The notes under the pieces were generated by a model. It was not told the origin of the DNA. It saw only the letters and a program-made list of their open reading frames with translations, and did no database searches. Below are positions 11,784-23,159 of a stretch of 64,000 bases of DNA, one piece after another (within the stretch, counting starts at the first letter, position 1; the number at the start of each line of letters is the position of its first letter). The translations under genes were made by a program, and so were the position numbers. This DNA comes from Platerodrilus igneus (taxonomy: Eukaryota; Arthropoda; Insecta; Coleoptera; Lycidae), in assembly GCA_036346225.1 (NCBI GenBank), contig JARFIW010001090.1:124001-188000 (forward strand), written 5' to 3'.

Positions 11784-12076
11784 AAAATATAGAATTTCAT
11801 ATCAATGTCCTTTTTGGCGCCCAACGTGAACTTAGACTCACATTGGTATGAAATTATTATATTTTTGTTTCCATTCTGAAATCCAACTCTTTTTCTTTAT
11901 TAAACTCATATTTACATTTTATCTATCTCATGTCTATGTCCTATTATACTCTACTATTTATACCTATACCTATTCTTATATTCAAATCCTATTCTATTTT
12001 TCTATGTATACCTATTCATAATTTATTTTACATTTCCTTTTATCTATTCATCTGTCTTTGCATGGGTCAATTAAGC
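11784..12076 (-). other. Pol-to-PPT spacer with hairpin and pyrimidine-rich (plus strand) stretch
   Basis: The spacer contains AATTTCATATCAATGT (about 11794) and ACATTGGTATGAAATT (about 11841), which are inverted copies and could form a hairpin. The loop holds TTGGCGCCCAACGTGAAC on the plus strand. From about 11920 to 12060 the plus strand is rich in CTATTCCTAT-like runs. A similar, longer region precedes the PPT of element 2. Confidence 0.6.
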
Positions 12077-13525
12077 TTATTTATTTCTAGCCTCCCCCTT
12101 TCTATTCTTAAATCTGGGTCCTTTTAATCTATATTTCTCAATCATATTTTTATCTATAACTATGCCCTTCGTGCTGATTTGATATCCCAGAAATTTAACT
12201 TTATGTTGAAAGAATTCGCACTTCTTTAAATTTAACTTTAAACCTGCTATATTTAATTCTAATAATATTTTTTCTAAATGAACAAAGTGTTGTTCCACAC
12301 TATCACTAAATATTAACACGTCATCCGCGTAGTGGATACAAAATTCCTCATACGGTCCCAAAATATTCTGCATCGCCTTCACCAATGCAGCCGTACTCGA
12401 GGACAAACCAAACGGGACCACCCTAAATTGATATATTCTTCCTTCTACAGAAAAACCCGTATATTTCCTTGGTTCTCGTGCTAATGGAATCAACCAAAAT
12501 GAATTCTTTAAGTTTAATTTGCTATAGATTTTCTTGTTACCTATTCTTGCTAATATGCTCTCCATCGTTGGTGGACAATTGTATTGCGGCTTCGTTCGCT
12601 TATTTATCTTTCTTGCATCCAAACATAACCTAATGCTATCATCATTTTTCTTCACGACGACTAATGGATTCACAAAATGTGTACTGGAGTTTTCTATAAC
12701 ACCTTCACGTAACATCTCCTCAATTTCTTCCTTCACTCTATTCCTATATGCTACTGGAATAGGATATATTTTATTGTTAAACGGCTCTGTATTCGTTACT
12801 TCCAACTTGTGCACATAACCCGTGGCAATTCTCGACTTCGACCCAATTAATTCTGAATGCTTATTCAATAATATATTCACCTTATTTCTTAAATCATCTG
12901 GACACTTAATATCTTCCTTTTCATTACACCCATTATTTATCTCTTCACTAAACTGATTAATATTTACGCAGTCGTCTTCTATTACTATATTCCCCTCTTC
13001 ATACCATTTAATATATTTCCTATTACACTCAATCTTTTTGCATTCCGCATTTATCTTCAACCCCAACTTATCTATCATATTCATCCCAAATATAACATCT
13101 ATCTTCAGTCCAGGTACTACCATAAACTCATTTTCCCATATTTTATCCCCCATTTCACATCTCAGAATTACCATTTCATTTATTACACTAAATTTCTTAT
13201 TATTTGGTGCCACTAAATTACACCTTGCTATAGCTATCGCTTTATCCCCCAATTTTTCTCGTTTAACAAACTCTTCCGCAACAAGTGATGCTTCTGCTCC
13301 AGTATCAATTAACACTTTAACTATTCTATCTTCCACCTTTAAATTAATTATTGGTAATAAGTTTTTTTCAAATCTTCCTAATTCATTATCCATTTCATAT
13401 TTAATAAACTTGCGCTGGTGTTCATATCCGTTAATTCGTAGAATTTTCCTTGGTTCGTCCGTACTCAAAAATCCTGATTTCGCGTCGAAGGTCCTGCCTG
13501 ACTCATTATCCCTGTATCTGTGCAA
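12077..13525 (-). CDS. Protease and partial reverse transcriptase of gypsy element 1
   Basis: The 482-residue open frame starts with an aspartic protease: LIDTGAEASLV around residue 75 is the active site and VIFGMNMIDKLGL around residue 145 matches the flap-distal ILG motif. The RT follows with VKEEIEEMLREGVIE, NPLVVVKKNDDSIRLCLDARKIN, FRVVPFGLS and the catalytic YADD (about residue 405). Motif A reads KLNLKNSFWLIPL, where the first catalytic aspartate expected in L-D-L is asparagine, so the polymerase should be inactive. The frame ends soon after VKFLGYQIST with a short basic tail (KGPRFKNRKGEARNK). RNase H and integrase are gone, apparently by deletion that preserved the frame. The frame is otherwise uninterrupted, unlike gag. 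Confidence 0.88.
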   Translation of the reverse strand: MHRYRDNESGRTFDAKSGFLSTDEPRKILRINGYEHQRKFIKYEMDNELGRFEKNLLPIINLKVEDRIVKVLIDTGAEASLVAEEFVKREKLGDKAIAIARCNLVAPNNKKFSVINEMVILRCEMGDKIWENEFMVVPGLKIDVIFGMNMIDKLGLKINAECKKIECNRKYIKWYEEGNIVIEDDCVNINQFSEEINNGCNEKEDIKCPDDLRNKVNILLNKHSELIGSKSRIATGYVHKLEVTNTEPFNNKIYPIPVAYRNRVKEEIEEMLREGVIENSSTHFVNPLVVVKKNDDSIRLCLDARKINKRTKPQYNCPPTMESILARIGNKKIYSKLNLKNSFWLIPLAREPRKYTGFSVEGRIYQFRVVPFGLSSSTAALVKAMQNILGPYEEFCIHYADDVLIFSDSVEQHFVHLEKILLELNIAGLKLNLKKCEFFQHKVKFLGYQISTKGIVIDKNMIEKYRLKGPRFKNRKGEARNK

Positions 13526-13857
13526 TTTGTATTTCTTATTTCCATACTATTAATATTTTTAGCTTGCGTCCGTCGATCATCAATTTCCTGTCTATTTATT
13601 ACTCTATTATTTCCCTCATGATTCGTTCTCTCCATTCGTTGCCTTGGTATCTGACCATTATTCCTGTTTTGCCTAAAATCATTATTAAAGTTGCCATAGT
13701 TTCCCCTATTAAAATTTCTTCCGCGATCATAATTATAATTGTTCCTTCGATAATTATTCCGAGTCTCCGTATTCCTTATAAAATTCGTCGTCGATCCTAA
13801 CATTATTTTCAATTTCATAATCATTTTCCAAATCATCATATCTCTGCAAATAATCAA
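13465..13857 (-). pseudogene. Basic Arg/Asn/Gly-rich nucleic-acid-binding tail of gag, element 1
   Basis: The frame is dominated by Arg, Asn and Gly (RRNNYNYDRGRNFNRGNYG, then FNNDFRQNRNNGQIPRQR). No CCHC zinc knuckle is visible; the RG-rich tail probably replaces it as the RNA-binding part. The first 20 residues are an out-of-frame overlap with the preceding gag segment. The protease frame overlaps its 3' end in another register, which is consistent with either a natural frameshift or decay. Confidence 0.65.
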
Positions 13858-14804
13858 TAAACGTATCTCTATCCACTATATTTTGCGTCGTTATGTATCG
13901 CTTTACTTCAGCGTTAAAATGACTTGCTAAATACCTTATAATAATTTTATCTTCTAAAGGAGGATCCAATTGCTTCGCTACAGTAAATTTCTCAATCGCA
14001 TATGATTCTCGCGTTATCCCTTTCGCCGAATCGTATCTTCCCATAATTAAGTTACTTGAATTCGATTTTGCTGATTGTCATTCCAGAATTGACGTAAAAT
14101 TTGCTTTCAAACTGTTCAAACGTTTCTATTTCACTCTCAACTAAATTGTACCATCTTTCAGCATTCCCTCTTAATATTGCCCTAATTAAATTTAATTTCA
14201 ATAATTCATCTGTAGATCCCTGTATCAACATTTTAAAATTTTTCAGAAATATCTTAGGATTTAATTTTCCGTCCCCGTAAAATTTGGTAAACTGTTCAAT
14301 TGAAAGATTTGTTTGAATTAACCTATTTGATTCTCTATTAAAATTTATTGGATTACCTTTTAAATTATTTATTTCTTGATTTATTGTCCTGAATTCCGTT
14401 TCGCAATTTTCTTCCATTTCTCCTAATTTAATATTTAAATTCGTGATTTTATTGTTGGACTCGCTTTAGTACTCTTCGCGTTTCGTTTTGATTAAAGAAA
14501 TATGATCCCATAAACCGTTTATTTCCTCAGAAACTCTCCCAATTTTTACATTCATTTGTGCTTTAATCTCCGCGATAGTGTGGTTTGTATCTTGCAAACC
14601 ATTACTAAGAATCTTAATTTCACTCTCAAATTTCTCGTTGTATTCCTCCATTTTTGTTTTAACTGTATTTATGGCTTGTTCACGCTTATCCATTTTATCA
14701 TTTAATGCTATTAAGATATCCAACATTTTGGTTTCTTGTAAAGTTCGCCTTTCTTCACTCAAACTTCTCTCCAATGTTATGTTTTCTTGGGACCCTTTCT
14801 CCAT
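13754..14804 (-). pseudogene. gag of gypsy element 1 (interrupted)
   Basis: Three segments make up one decayed gag. The first (14804-14466) is glutamate- and lysine-rich with a heptad-like, coiled-coil appearance (ALNDKMDKREQAINTVKTKM) and ends at an in-frame TAA. The second (14417-14052) contains the capsid-type core: FTKFYGDGKLNPKIFLKNF, then RAILRGNAERWYNLV and FEQFESKF. A frameshift near 14090 moves the rest into another frame, which resumes at MGRYDSAKGITRESYAI and continues to 13754. The same core motifs (KFYGDNRVNPQIFI, NAEAWYNLV) occur in element 2. Gag would form the particle that packages element RNA. Confidence 0.8.
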
Positions 14805-15017
14805 TTTGAAATTACTATTTTTACTCTAAACTTTTAAATACTAAATAAATCTACCTAACTTTAAATATTGTTCAAATTTCTCTATTTTTCCTTTAATTGA
14901 AACTCCCCCGGTTTAGTTTAATTAATTTATCTGAAATCTCGCAATCGTATTTTAAAATTTATTTTAATTTAATTCGCGCCTCCTAATCTCAAGTTATTTT
15001 ATTGTGGTTTAATTTAT

Positions 15018-15036
15018 GCCCCAACTTGGGTAGCGA
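15018..15036 (-). promoter_or_regulatory. Putative primer-binding site of gypsy element 1
   Basis: Eight bases past the 5' LTR end, the minus strand reads TCGCTACCCAAGTTGGGGC. It resembles the better preserved site of element 2 (TGGCGACC...AACGTG) with several substitutions. The tRNA cannot be assigned securely. Confidence 0.5.
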
Positions 15037-15044
15037 TCTTTATT

Positions 15045-16448
15045 TGCTATGATATTAAATACTCATCATGCACTACGTTGGGTTGTTATATTTATTTGCT
15101 ACGTACTCTAAATTATTGGACCACCATTTTAATATTCACGATTAAGTGTAATTATCTCCTCCTCCAGCTGTTTTCTTAATATTGCTATCAACTGGACTTT
15201 ATCTTTAAACAACTCTATCTACCAATGGCAAAATTCGATACGTTACCGCCTTACGGGTTATCTCTTTCCTATTCAACTTGTGGCTCCGCCTTTCTACTAT
15301 TTAAATCTTATGACCTCGGCTAGCATTTATTTGCAATTATAAAATTCAGTAAATTTAGATTTTATATAATGAAACCAATATGTTATGTACAGCTTTTGAA
15401 ATTATTTGTAATACATTTCTTATAAATTTCATTTATTAACAACCATCTAGTATGTACTCAAAAACCCAAAGTCACCAAAGAAAATTTATTATCTTTACTA
15501 ACAAAGTGTAGAATATTCTAAACCTGTTTTCATATTACTCATTCAATGCGTATGCAACCTCTTTTGTTGACTTCTTCACAAGCATATCATATTTAGCAAA
15601 TTCAATATTAAAATAAAATAAAAAATTCATATAGAGAAACAAATGTCTTATAACTAAAAATCTGACCTGGTTTTATCTTTTCACATCGACGCTTCCAATA
15701 AAATGATCTTCCCAATTCTGGATTCCATTCAAATTATTACACTATGGACCACCACCATTAAATTATATTCCCCAATTTATTTCAATTCTTCAAACTTAGA
15801 CTTTCATCATTCTTGCCCCAGACTTAAAATTGTAGTTTGTTTCACCCCGGTACTTCAAGATTGTATTATTCTTCTTTTCCCCTTGACATTTAAATTGTAT
15901 TACTGTATTTTTTTCTTAACATCAGAATCCTAGTCTATTTCCCTCAGACCTCGAAACCGTTTAAACGGCAATTGTAATCTTCATATTCGCACTCATTTTA
16001 TTTTTCACTTTTATACTTATTACGTACTACTTTGTTTAATGGCAATGCACTTCGGCCTTCATTGAGTTCAACACTGCCTTTCTTATCAAGGTGCTTGCTA
16101 ATATAATTTCGAATTCCCACTCCATCCGTGGGTTTGCTCTAGATATATCCTTATTTGTTTTACCTAAATTAACTAAACTTTATCTACAGGGTATTTAATA
16201 TTTACTATCTACTTAATACATGTATTTCTCATTCCTACGCCAACTATGCGTCTTCCTATGTTTACCTGCGTCGCCCAAAACTATCTCTACTCTATATACA
16301 GGGTGTTGACTACTTACTATCTACAAACTATGTCTATTTTTTAATTATCTCCTTAAATAAGTGTAGTTTTCTGCTGACTATTCTAATTATTCATTCACGA
16401 ACGACCTTTACTATAACGTGCACCCTTAAGCAATCCCTTATCACAGCA
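15045..16448 (-). repeat. 5' LTR of gypsy element 1 (internal deletion)
   Basis: It matches 9987-11768 along its length except for a deletion of about 370 bases, where GGGTTTGCTCTAGA joins directly to TATCCTTATTTG. It ends CTTATCACAGCA. An apparent open frame at 15703-15933 lies inside the LTR and is not a gene. Confidence 0.88.
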
Positions 16449-16454
16449 TAATAT

Positions 16455-17757
16455 ATACCTCGTCAATTTTCCGGGTATTATTGCGCATAGCTGGCTGGTT
16501 TTAAAGTGAATTGCTGTCAACTTGGCGACGTTTCAACAAAATTGCATCTGCTATCTACAGGCTCAGTATGTCGAACAGCGAATGAAGAAATGTTCCTTTG
16601 TCTTACTATATGTACTACTTAGAGAACAAGGTTTGTTGCACTTGCTTGATTTCTGTTGCGGATCCCTGTCAATGGTCCTTGTGTGTATTACATAATTGTT
16701 CTGCATTGCTTTTTCTGAAATAATGCTTTCTGATTGTTTAATGATTCGCACACTAGTAACTGCTGCTTTCCATACCTGCGCTAGTCTTTGGGAATCATCT
16801 TTTGTGTTGAGACCTTGTGCGTGCCTTTTTATTTCAATAGCTTCACGGATGATTCTCGAGGTGTAGTGTTCAATCTTAGCTAGCCTTCTAGTATTCTTGA
16901 AGTCGATGCTGTGTCCTGTAGTGCTGAGCTGCCGATAAAGTTTTTTGTTTTTCTTTATTGTGTTTTTATATTTTTGCTTCCCAACACTAATTTTTTTATT
17001 TGTCTGCTTAATGTGAGATCTGTTTCAGTCTGAATAGGGTACTTTGTATACTCCTTGGTTTTCTAATGGGATCTCATTTTTGGCATTCCTTAGGATTGCG
17101 CCGATTTCTCTATCAGTGTTGAATGTGGTAGCTCTTTTGTATTCTGTAGAACTCTGCTGATTCTATTTGTTGTCCTTTTAATGAATGGTAAGTATGCAGT
17201 GGTTAGTGGTGACTCCAGCTCTGATTTAGGTTTGATAGTCGTTAGTGACTTTTGAATGATTTGATGTGAGTATCCAATCTTTAAGAGTGTTTCTGGTGGT
17301 TTTCATATTTCCTCTTGTTTATTTGCGATGTCTGCTAGCTTTGGGATGGTGTAACTAAGGTTTTCACAACAGAGTTGAGTTGTGTTGATTGATTATATGA
17401 CCTAGCATTTAAATATTTCTCCATATAAGTCGGCTTTCTGTAGACCATGTGGCTAAGTTGTTCGTTGTCCTTTTTCTTCACTAGTACACCCAGAAATGGT
17501 ACTTGGGTTATTCTCTTCTACTTTCATAGTAAACTTCATTTTTGGATGTAAACCATTGAGGTGTTTTAGGAAACCGTTGAGTTTTTTTCTTCCATATGTC
17601 CATATTACAAACGTATCATCAACATATCTTAACCATAATTTGGGCTTATATGTCGCAGTTTCTATTACATGCACCTAAATATCGTACATGAATAAATTGT
17701 CAGTCACTGGTGATAATGGTTATTCCATAGGTGCTTCTTCAACTTATCTCTATCGTT
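16455..17757 (-). pseudogene. Penelope-like element, second family, left (minus) copy
   Basis: From 17674 to 17453 the minus strand reads KPKLWLRYVDDTFVIWTYGRKKL and HPKMKFTMKVEENN, the RT motif C region of a Penelope-like polymerase. Further down, in several frames, are GVYKVPYSD (GIY-YIG start), NKKISVGKQKYKNTIKKNKK, TTGHSIDFKNTRRLAKIEHY, REAIEIKRHAQGLN and the C-terminal RIIKQSESIISEKAMQNN (16751-16563). Many stops and frameshifts interrupt it. The 3' end lies near 16455 beside the gypsy LTR. Its 3' part is mirrored in the plus-strand copy that follows. Confidence 0.78.
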
Positions 17758-18290
17758 GTTTGTTGAAGGTAAACATAAAAACATAATAAAGAACAAAAAA
17801 ATTCACCCCTATCTTAGCACTACAGAACACAACATTGACTTTAAGAAAACTAGAATGTTAGCTAAGATTGAACACTACACATCTAGAATAATCTGAGAGG
17901 TAATTGAAATAGATAGGCGCCCACATAGCCTCGACACAAGATATTGCTCCCAAAGACCACCGCAGGCATGGAAACCAATAACTACTAGTGTACGCTTCGT
18001 TAAACAATCGGAAAGGAATATTTTGCTAAATCAGCCGTGCAGAACAATTACACAACATGCACTAGATCCAATGACTCAGGGCCACACCAGAAATCAAGCA
18101 AGTTCAAGGGAGCAAGACCTCCATGTAGTGTACATAGTAGGACAAAGGAATGCTTCTTGATTTGCTTGTCAACATACAGAGTCTGAAGATGGCAGATGCG
18201 ATTTTGCTGAAACATTGCCAAATTCATAGCAGTTAACTTCAAAACCATCCAGCTGTGCACCTGGAAAATTTACCAAGCAGACTACGTCTG
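17758..18290 (+). pseudogene. Penelope-like element, second family, right (plus) copy
   Basis: The plus strand encodes only the C-terminal part: HNIDFKKTRMLAKIEHYTSRII, a stop, then EVIEIDRRPHSLDTR and TSVRFVKQSERN, homologous to the minus copy 16990-16560. It is followed by the shared 3' end. The two copies are head to head with truncated 5' ends meeting near 17757, the same architecture as at 1-2868. A hammerhead-like core relic is visible at 18183-18213. Confidence 0.72.
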
Positions 18291-18305
18291 CAGGAACCTC
18301 AAGAT

Positions 18306-18343
<38 letters not shown>

Positions 18344-18353
18344 ATATATATAT

Positions 18354-19901
18354 TGCTGTGATATCGTTGCAATAACCCGTGCTCCCTTTTTGTGAAATAA
18401 AAGGTTAAAAAATTTCTTTTTGTCAATTTCAATTTTAATTTTAATACCTCGGCTAGCTCAATTTTAACCACGCACGGAGCTTGCGACAATACGACAACAA
18501 AGAATTTTTAATTTTTCCTTTCATCTCTACTTCCTATGCCTTTTAAGCAAAACACAATTAACCACAATTACTATAATGTTTTCAACATGTACAAAGTGTT
18601 TATAATGTCTGTAAATAGAACCTCTTTTAAATAATTGAATTAATTTCTCTCAATAACTATAATTCCCTTTCAATGAACAAAAAGCCAGCAAAAATTACCT
18701 TTATTATTATTACGTAAAGCCCTATGCATGTGCAACAGTCTTCCTTAGTTCTATACGTAAATTATAACGTGTGCTAAAACGAATTTTGATGACCCTCACG
18801 TAAAATTTTCATTAATGCAATATTTAAAAATATTCAGAAATAAAATGCAACAAAATATGTAGAATGGCTAACCTGTTGTCCACTTTTTGGCGTGTCCCGT
18901 TCCTCCAATTCAGACCAGTTTCTGCTCCAACTATTTGTCGTTTCAGCTTCAGCTTATTCATTTAAATATTCCAGGTTGGATCCAGATATACTTATTTAAC
19001 CTCTCCGGGTTGTATCCAGAAATTGTTTAGATATTGTTTGCATATTCTTATATAATTTTTCCAGGTAGGTCCAGAGATTGTTTTGATATTCTTGTTTCAC
19101 TTCTCCTGGTTAATCCAGAAATTGTTTGGACATCCAGGTAGGATCTAGGAATTATTTAGAGTCCTTTGTTAATATAAATCTTAAAATCTATTAAAAGCAA
19201 CCTTTTATTACTTACGTTTTTGAGGATTAAACGACGAACCTTATAACAATTATGCACTATCACCACATGAAAATTTATTAATTATAAAATCACTTGTAAT
19301 ACTTTTACGTCAATATCTTATTTCAGCTGATGCGTACCATACCTTCATTTAATTCAAACTGATTTGTTTACGAAATTCTATTGTAATTAAAGAAAACGCC
19401 TATCTGTCTACAATTGGTCGGTCTAGCGCGTAGTCCAATAATTACCGCCTTGTACCTTAATCTTCACATGCAGGCTTGGGTGTTTCTACGAATTTTGCAA
19501 GTACAACGAAGTCGAGATGCTTGTCCCTGCACATAGGATTTCAAGTTATTTGTATGGATTTGTTGGATTTTCAAATCTTCCATGGTCTTTCAAATCACGT
19601 AGGTCTTGTTTGTGTAGTAATTTGATGAACTTTGCTTAACACCATTCTGCAATTATTTCCTATCTATCAAGGTATTGGATTTTATACCTCCTTGGTCACC
19701 TAGCTTTATATTTATTGATGTATGAAACTATATGCGTTTTTCTGTTTTACACCCTTACAAACCTGATTGTTTAAATAGGATTTCTTGTATTTTTGCATTT
19801 TCTTTGTAAAATGTCTTGTTTTCTGGATTCTCATGATGTTTACATAAAGTGCACTATCCTAGTGATCCTATATACCCCTAAATGACCCTGTTATCATAGC
19901 A
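18354..19901 (-). mobile_element. Solo LTR, TGCTGTGA gypsy family
   Basis: It begins TGCTGTGATATCGTTGC after a (TA)n tract and ends CTGTTATCATAGCA before ATATATATA. CCTCGGCTAGC at 18447 sets the orientation. A minisatellite of units such as CCAGAAATTGTTTAGATATTG spans about 18960-19160. An open frame at 18169-18489 runs into the TA tract and is not a gene. Confidence 0.65.
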
Positions 19902-19915
19902 ATATATATATAAAT

Positions 19916-20884
19916 TGCCGTGGAATGTGCAAAATTTTTAATACAAGCCTCGTCAGTTGATTTTTGTACGTCGTTAAGCGATGCAAAATTAAAGAGAGCT
20001 CTATTAACTTTTCCAAAGTATTTATTTCCTAAAATCAGGCCCCTCTTGGCGACACTTTACGCGAAATACCTAATTGCAAAATAATATTTTCGCAAATTTT
20101 GTGTAATCGTTTTAAACTTCTAGAAATATTCCTCGTCAAACCGCTATATCATAACTATCACATTCACCTGTCGCGTGTTCGTCTGTTCTAAAACTATCTA
20201 TTTCGACCAATCATACATTTCAGTGACGTCTTAAAACTCCGCCTGTAATATTTCTATTCCCGTCTTATGCATATTTGATGTCGCATTCTAACCTTGCTTG
20301 TGTGGTAGAAAATCGATATCGCTGCTCGCGTTTTAAGGACTCCACGTGGATCGAATAAGTGAGTTCTCAATCAAATGCTTTTATGCCCGTCTCATTCTGT
20401 AACATATTATTAATTGTGCATCCTTGCTGCTTGTTAAGAAGCTTTTGTTAGCGTTTATGCGAAACCACCGACGGTTGAACAATATTTCCTTGAAGCTCGC
20501 CTTGTTATCTACACAAATAACCGGAAGGTGACCTTTCCAACATGCAGGCGTGCTAAATTAATGATCGTTTAAAATAACACTTCTCGGAGTTTACATTTCA
20601 CAGTATTTTATACAACCGACGTCTGTCTGTCTGTTAAGAAAGCTTTTCGCCTTGAGATTATTGATTTTTCATGCTCTGCTGCGTTTTCTGACGTTATAAC
20701 CCCTTAAATTAAAATAAATTAAATTAATTAATAATTTCTATTGGCTTATACAATTGATTTTCTTTATGAATCTATTACCTTTTAATCCCTAATTATAAAA
20801 TTATGTCAATACTTGTTAATTTAAATTAAATACAGGGTGTTAGAAAATTGCATTGTTGACCCCAAAATTTAACCCTTTAAATCC

Positions 20885-20892
<8 letters not shown>
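19916..20892 (-). mobile_element. LTR-like unit, diverged member of the same family
   Basis: It is bounded by TGCCGTGGAATGTGC and CCACTACAGTA with TA runs on both sides. It carries a CCTCGTC motif near the left end and TACAGGGTGTTAGAAAATTG near the right end, the same order as in the other LTRs. It is shorter than its relatives. The family call is by end structure only. Confidence 0.45.
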
Positions 20893-20916
<24 letters not shown>

Positions 20917-20918
20917 AT

Positions 20919-23159
20919 TGCTGTGAAATGCTCCTGTGAATGCGGGAACTGGGTCCTTTCAACAAAAAAATTCTAGTCCCACCGATTGGGCGTCATAAAC
21001 TGCTGTGATCCTGTTTTCGCCTCGGCTGCTCACCTAATTTTATAAACCTCATTCATAAAATTAAACAACACATTCCTACCACAAACATCAACGTTAACTC
21101 TATTTACATCAATATTCAGAATACATTAAATTTTCAAATTAAATTTCAGCATAAAATTCAGTTTTAAAAAGAATTTCAAGATTAATTTTATTATCATTTT
21201 AATGTGCATCCAGAATTAAAGTCCTTGTTGGATGCCTATTAATTAATATAACAATATAAGCAGACCGGAGTCTGAGTATAAAGGGAGCATCTACCACCCC
21301 TTTACGTTAATTAACCAGGTTCGTCTAATTGAGCTCAAAGACATACCCAAAATTTCATCATAATCCAGAACATCAATACTAAATACCCTTTCTACTTAAA
21401 CAAGCAAATTTCATCTTAAAATTAAAATTTTATGGTTAGTACAATTTCACTAATGTCCATTTAAAGTAAATCAATTATAAAGTTATTCAACACACACAAA
21501 ATATCAAAGTTCAACCAAAATAGTATAAATTACCTGAAGGTTACTGCACTCGTAGCTTCAAGGTACATCGTCCCTTTGTTAATCACACCATTCCAACTGG
21601 ATTATATTTACAACTTCTGATTCTCAACGCTTTTCAAATTTTCTCCATCACCATTTATTTAAAGTTGTTTCTGGGCTTTTCCGGAACTCATCTGTGTATA
21701 TCTGACCCTTGTTTGTGGATCCAGACACATTTATGAACCATTTAATTATTCACCCCCGCAAAATAGCAAAGAAATTCATACTTCTTTCACCAAAATACGC
21801 CAAAACTGCCTACTAATGGGTATTCATTTGTTGTTGCAAATTTTGACTAATTAGTACAGTGATACTAAATTTTATTACCTTGTATCTAAGTGCACTCAAG
21901 TACATTCATGTTAGCACGTAAATAACAAACTGTTTTAAATCACCAAAATATACGAGCAAACTTTAAATTATTTTATCAAACTAAAATGCACTGTTTAACA
22001 TCTTGAATCAAGTCGCGGATGTAAGAGCTTTTAACGCATCGAATAGTCAAAAGTCTAAGAGAGCCAAATTCATATTACCACCGGTATATATAGCGAATAG
22101 CCGGCACGTCGCTTTTGTCCTCAAAACAGACAATTCTTAAGAATTTCTCATGCTATGTTCCCAGTCCGTAGCCTGTGCGTCGGTTTTTACGAATTTTGTA
22201 CTCGCCCCATTTAAATCTCAGAAATTCTCACACGGCACGCAAACATGTCCGAGAAAAACTAATTAATTTTGTACAGAAATTGTTGTTTCTACCTCTGATA
22301 TTTACATCCTATTTTCAACCAATTGTGACCCTCGTGACGTTGCTTAAATCACGCCTTTTACTATATGTGTCTTTGCTTGACGCATTTTCTCTTTCCTTTT
22401 CTAACCTGTTCGTATTGGTGCAAATTGATATTCTTTATTATCGGTTATTTTCCAGTCCATGTGGGCTATCTGGGTTAAATAACCCGTATCGCACCTTCCC
22501 GTCTATTAAGCCCCGGTTTCTCCAAGATTCTTTGTAAACATTAATTATCTGCAAAATTTTCGCCGAATGAGCTTTTAAATAAACCCTGTTTTGTATTTCG
22601 TGCTAAAGCATCTGACCGTTTCCAATATCCTTAGAATCGACATGTTTATCTAAACAAATTAAACTGAAATTGCCTTTTAAAATACGCAGGTGTGTTCAAA
22701 CATCCTACTTCTAACTAACACTTCTAGGATTTGCATTTTATTGGGTTTTACAAGTTTCTATAGATATTATCTGTTACTAACGATTCAATTAACTTCAATT
22801 AAAAATAATACCCTTTAATTTTTAGTGAATCCTAACTAAATATTAGTTATTATCTGTACGTTTTGTTCAATACCGGTTACTTGAAATAGATTTAATTAAG
22901 ATAAATTTTGCATGTAATTTCTCTTTGTTTCTTTATTAGGAATAAATAAATTACACGCAGAGCTTTTTTTTAATACTGTTTCTTTTGATATAAAGCGTCT
23001 TGTACATGATTTAAATTTCTTATTTTTACTGAAACGACCGAATTTATTTATGCTTCATGGTTTTAATAAAGCGTATTATTTAATAAAATTCCTCATACAC
23101 GGTGATTAAAATTATTTGATGTGATTATTTAATTTTCTACCCTGGTCTAAATATGAGTA
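20919..23159 (-). repeat. 3' LTR of gypsy element 2
   Basis: The LTR runs from TGCTGTGAAATGCTCCTG to GGTCTAAATATGAGTA, about 2.24 kb, and carries GCCTCGGCTGC near its left end. The minus-strand start is TA rather than TG. An open frame at 22175-22537 is broken in the other LTR, so it is not treated as a gene. Confidence 0.9.

Larger units (their letters stand above)
9987..16448 (-). mobile_element. Gypsy-type LTR retrotransposon 1, internally deleted
   Basis: Two direct LTRs (9987-11768 and 15045-16448) bracket an internal region read on the minus strand: leader, gag, protease, partial RT, a pyrimidine-rich stretch and a polypurine tract. RNase H and integrase are missing, so the element depends on others or is dead. 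It sits between (TA)n at 9951-9986 and TAATATATA on the right. The gag and PR-RT parts are clearly homologous to retrotransposon 2 (20919-28525), and both belong to the same LTR-terminus family. Confidence 0.9.

Noticed and set aside
13038..13553. 171-codon plus-strand frame
   Set aside because: It is antisense to the clear protease-RT frame of gypsy element 1.
22175..22537. 120-codon open frame in the gypsy 2 LTR as a gene
   Set aside because: The other LTR copy breaks the frame (only a 76-codon piece remains at 27643-27873) and no domain is visible.
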